Shown here piece by piece: positions 51,597 through 53,824 of a stretch of DNA of 53,824 nucleotides. Made by a program: the position numbers and the translations under genes. Position 1 is the stretch's first letter. Each line of letters opens with the position of its first letter. The notes below the pieces were generated by a model. The model saw only the letters and a program-made list of their open reading frames with translations. It had not been told where the DNA came from and did no database searches. The stretch spans positions 62,650 to 116,473 of the forward strand of contig DIUN01000011.1 in NCBI GenBank assembly GCA_002423025.1, in the 5' to 3' direction. The DNA comes from Sphingomonadales bacterium UBA6157. Its GTDB lineage: Bacteria; Pseudomonadota; Alphaproteobacteria; Sphingomonadales; Sphingomonadaceae.

Positions 51597-51971
51597 CTAC
51601 GGTTTGCTTATGCATTCATCAGCATTCTCTCTTGGCCATCTTGAGCAATCCCACATTCGGCTTTCGTAGCCGGTCGTGCGGTTAATGGCGTAGCGAAAGG
51701 CCAAATTTTTTAATTCGTTATCGGTCATTGGGAAGGCGCGTGCTGTATCGACGCCGCTTGTCCAAGCGAATATTTGGCAAAATTCGCGCGAACCGCAACG
51801 TTCTTTCGCGGCGATGATCATTGCTTCAGTCGGCGTCGAATTCGACATCGTCATCGAATAGATCGCATCACCAGCAATCAGTCGAAAGACTGGGGCGGGG
51901 CCATTTCCGTCATCGGCCGCGCCGCAACTGGCCAGAAAGAGCATAAGCGAACAGCAAGCCAAAGGTTTCAT
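51597..51971 (-). CDS. Orphan cysteine-containing lipoprotein
   Basis: This is a 124-residue lipoprotein. The signal peptide ends at a lipobox (LMLFLASC), and the mature part contains four more cysteines (KERCGSREFC, MWDCSRW, DECISK) that could form two disulfides. The DTARAFPMTDNELKNLAFRY region is soluble and polar. The ATG at 51971 follows AAGGA by 7 bases. Base composition is less GC-rich than its neighbours, hinting at later acquisition. I do not recognise the family. Confidence 0.65.
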   Translation of the reverse strand: MKPLACCSLMLFLASCGAADDGNGPAPVFRLIAGDAIYSMTMSNSTPTEAMIIAAKERCGSREFCQIFAWTSGVDTARAFPMTDNELKNLAFRYAINRTTGYESRMWDCSRWPRENADECISKP

Positions 51972-52026
51972 GGCGAGATCCTTGATACCGCACGTCTGGT
52001 GCCATGAGCGATAGCCGGGAGATGGG

Positions 52027-52044
52027 CCCCCGCCTGCGCGGGGG
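52027..52044. repeat. REP-like palindrome
   Basis: CCCCCGC-CTGC-GCGGGGG forms a perfect 7-base stem with a 4-base loop, followed by TGACGA. This CCCCCGC...GCGGGGGTGAC core is of a type commonly dispersed between genes in sphingomonad genomes. Only one copy is in this window. Confidence 0.5.
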
Positions 52045-52078
52045 TGACGATTGAAAAAAAGCGGGTATGCGTTGCTGG

Positions 52079-52127
52079 CCGCCGGAGGCACTGCTGTCCG
52101 CCGGAGGCACTGCTATCCGCCGGAGGC
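52079..52127. repeat. Three direct copies of CCGCCGGAGGC downstream of clpA
   Basis: The 11-base sequence CCGCCGGAGGC occurs at 52079-52089, 52098-52108 and 52117-52127, with a 19-base period; the 8 bases after the first two copies (ACTGCTGT, ACTGCTAT) are also repeated. The third copy pairs with the inverted copy at 52135-52145. Confidence 0.8.
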
Positions 52128-52145
52128 GCGGGGGGCCTCCGGCGG
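52117..52145 (-). terminator. Hairpin downstream of clpA
   Basis: A perfect 11-base inverted repeat (CCGCCGGAGGC at 52117-52127 and GCCTCCGGCGG at 52135-52145) with a 7-base G-rich loop lies 8 bases beyond the clpA stop. In the clpA transcript the first arm could also pair with either of two extra copies of the second arm further downstream. No T-tract follows, so termination may rely on stem strength or Rho, or the hairpin may protect the 3' end. Confidence 0.65.
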
Positions 52146-52153
52146 TGCAGGGT

Positions 52154-53824
52154 TCAGGCGTCCACGGTTGGCGGCGGCAGTGCCTTCACCGCCTTCTTCT
52201 TGCGGGCGCGTGGCGGCTTCTTGGCGGCGGGCACGATCTCGAAGGCGAGGTCATCGTCCTTCAGGTGCACCCGCACTTCGCCGCCATGGACCAGCTTGCC
52301 GAACAGCAGTTCCTCGGCGAGCGGCTGCTTGATCTTCTCCTGGATGAGCCGGCCCATCGGGCGGGCGCCATAGAGCTTGTCATAGCCGCGCTTGGTCAGC
52401 CACGCCTTGGCCTCATCGGTGAGGGCGATGTGGACATCGCGCTCGGAAAGCTGGAGCTCAAGCTGGAGCACGAACTTGTCGATGACGCGGGCGACGACTT
52501 CCGGTGGCAGATAATCAAAGGCGATCACCGCATCGAGACGGTTGCGGAACTCGGGGGTGAACATCCGCTTGATGGCCTCCTCGTCCTCGCCGACGCGCTG
52601 GATGGCGCCGAAGCCGACTCCCTCGCGCGCCATGTCGGCAGCGCCGGCATTGGTCGTCATGATGAGGATGGTGTTGCGGAAATCCACCGTCTTGCCGTGG
52701 TGATCGGTGAGCTTGCCGTTGTCCATCACCTGCAGGAGGATGTTGAACAGGTCCGGATGGGCCTTCTCGATCTCGTCGAGCAGCAACACGCTGTGCGGCT
52801 GCTGGTCCACAGCATCTGTGAGCAGCCCGCCCTGATCGAAGCCGACATAGCCCGGAGGCGCGCCGATGAGGCGGCTGACCGAGTGGCGCTCCATATATTC
52901 GCTCATGTCGAAGCGGGTGAGCGGAATGCCGAGGATGGTGGCAAGCTGGCGGGCAACCTCGGTCTTGCCGACGCCGGTGGGGCCGGAGAACAGGTAGGAG
53001 CCGATCGGCTTGTTCGGTTCGCGCAGGCCGGCACGGGACAGCTTGATGGCGCTGGCCACACGCTCGATGGCCTTGTCCTGGCCAAAGACGACGCGCTTCA
53101 AGTCACCCTCAAGGCTGGCAAGCGCCTTGGTGTCGTCCGTCGAGACGCTTTTCGGCGGGATGCGCGCCATGGTGGCGATCACGGCCTCGACTTCCTTGAC
53201 GCCGATCAGCTTCTTGCGGCGGTTCTCGGGCAGCAGCATCTGCGAGGCGCCGGTCTCGTCGATCACGTCGATCGCCTTGTCCGGCAGCTTGCGGTCGTTG
53301 ATGTAGCGGGCCGAAAGCTCCACGGCGGCCTTGATGGCCTCGGGCGTGTACTTGAGCTTGTGGTGCTCCTCATAGGAGGGGCGCAGGCCCATCAGGATCT
53401 TGACGGCATCCTCGATGCTCGGCTCGTTGACGTCGATCTTCTGGAAGCGGCGCAGCAGCGCCCGGTCCTTCTCGAAGTGGTTGCGGAACTCCTTGTAGGT
53501 GGTGGAGCCGATGCAGCGGATGGCGCCGGACGAAAGCGCCGGCTTGAGCAGGTTGGACGCGTCCATGGCGCCGCCGGAGGTGGCCCCGGCGCCGATGACG
53601 GTGTGGATCTCATCGATGAACAGCACGGCGTCCGGCAGCTTCTCCAGCTCGTTGACGACGTTCTTCAGCCGCTCCTCGAAATCACCGCGATAGCGGGTGC
53701 CGGCGAGCAGCGCGCCCATGTCCAGCGAGTAGATGACGGCGGGCTTGAGCACATCCGGCACCTGGCCCTCGACGATCTTGCGGGCCAGGCCTTCGGCAAT
53801 CGCGGTCTTGCCGACGCCGGGATC
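52154..53824 (-). CDS. clpA: ATP-dependent Clp protease ATP-binding subunit ClpA (5' end beyond window)
   Basis: ClpA unfolds substrates for the ClpP protease. The 557 residues present begin inside Walker A of the first AAA+ module (PGVGKTAIAEGLARKI) and continue to the natural C-terminus. Visible parts: first Walker B VLFIDEIHTV, second Walker A FSGPTGVGKTEVARQ, pore-loop region IGAPPGYVGFDQGG, second Walker B LLLDEIEKAHPD and sensor NRLDAVIAF. The short linker between modules, without a ClpB coiled-coil, indicates ClpA. The C-terminus is Lys/Pro-rich. The N-terminal domain and start codon lie outside the window. Confidence 0.95.
   Translation of the reverse strand, partial: DPGVGKTAIAEGLARKIVEGQVPDVLKPAVIYSLDMGALLAGTRYRGDFEERLKNVVNELEKLPDAVLFIDEIHTVIGAGATSGGAMDASNLLKPALSSGAIRCIGSTTYKEFRNHFEKDRALLRRFQKIDVNEPSIEDAVKILMGLRPSYEEHHKLKYTPEAIKAAVELSARYINDRKLPDKAIDVIDETGASQMLLPENRRKKLIGVKEVEAVIATMARIPPKSVSTDDTKALASLEGDLKRVVFGQDKAIERVASAIKLSRAGLREPNKPIGSYLFSGPTGVGKTEVARQLATILGIPLTRFDMSEYMERHSVSRLIGAPPGYVGFDQGGLLTDAVDQQPHSVLLLDEIEKAHPDLFNILLQVMDNGKLTDHHGKTVDFRNTILIMTTNAGAADMAREGVGFGAIQRVGEDEEAIKRMFTPEFRNRLDAVIAFDYLPPEVVARVIDKFVLQLELQLSERDVHIALTDEAKAWLTKRGYDKLYGARPMGRLIQEKIKQPLAEELLFGKLVHGGEVRVHLKDDDLAFEIVPAAKKPPRARKKKAVKALPPPTVDA

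Noticed and set aside
52079..52145. CRISPR array
   Set aside because: The repeats are only 11-19 bases, nearly contiguous, and without unique spacers; no cas genes are present.
1..53824. tRNA, rRNA, insertion sequences
   Set aside because: Reading of intergenic regions on both strands showed no tRNA T-arm pattern, rRNA sequence, transposase gene or terminal inverted repeats.

Overview
The window looks like chromosome of a high-GC alphaproteobacterium, most likely a member of the Sphingomonadales. The evidence is a complete bacterial sphingolipid (ceramide) gene set, Coq7-type ubiquinone hydroxylation, an ast operon with an M20 hydrolase, alphaproteobacterial gene neighbourhoods, and short GC-rich intergenic palindromes of a kind familiar from sphingomonads. 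The assignment is by eye and no database was searched. Genes are tightly packed, often with 4-base ATGA/GTGA/TTGA overlaps. The one clear exception in base composition is a lower-GC stretch at about 17.4-20.1 kb.

Layout. (1) 155-10551, plus strand: a Tad/Flp pilus assembly operon (cpaB, cpaC, a small lipoprotein in the cpaD position, cpaE, cpaF, tadB, tadC, two TPR proteins, cpaA). The pilin and pseudopilin genes are not in the window. (2) 10556-15534, minus strand: arginine succinyltransferase pathway genes astA, astD and astB, led by an M20 hydrolase that may replace AstE. A divergent APC-family amino-acid permease follows and ends in a strong terminator. (3) 17371-20105: an AT-richer stretch carrying one KAP-family P-loop NTPase. 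(4) 20120-30045: an adenosine-kinase-like sugar kinase, small envelope proteins, a two-subunit acyl-CoA dehydrogenase pair, a secreted beta-helix protein with a di-heme cytochrome c, a C-terminal processing protease, a YqaA/DedA-like membrane protein, DsbB and Coq7. (5) 30091-36171: an entericidin-like lipoprotein too short for most gene callers, glnE, a one-Cys peroxiredoxin, a structured 485-base intergenic region, an M23 endopeptidase, an A-type Fe-S carrier and exonuclease III. (6) 36203-48405: two blocks of sphingolipid genes. The first is lptF, lptG, a fatty-acid hydroxylase and a bCerS-like ceramide synthase. The second is aasR, cerR, acpR and spt. A PycTM (Pycsar-effector-like) membrane protein lies inside the second block on the opposite strand. 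DUF2141, ChrA and SMP-30-like genes lie between or beside the blocks. (7) 48565-53824: recX, an intergenic repeat patch, an AAA+ ATPase, a membrane-tethered Nudix protein, an orphan lipoprotein, and clpA truncated by the window edge.

How it fits together. The most interesting system is the lipid locus. Acyl-ACP synthetase (AasR) and its dedicated ACP would supply acyl-ACP to serine palmitoyltransferase (Spt). The bCerS-like acyltransferase would add the amide-linked acyl chain, CerR would reduce the ketone, and the hydroxylase may make the 2-hydroxy acyl group typical of sphingomonad glycosphingolipids. LptF and LptG in the same operon suggest export of the product, or of a glycolipid made from it, to the outer membrane. 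The PycTM protein inside this locus is the least explained component. Translation start calls often rest on a visible Shine-Dalgarno sequence, and several lipid genes appear to start at TTG or GTG.
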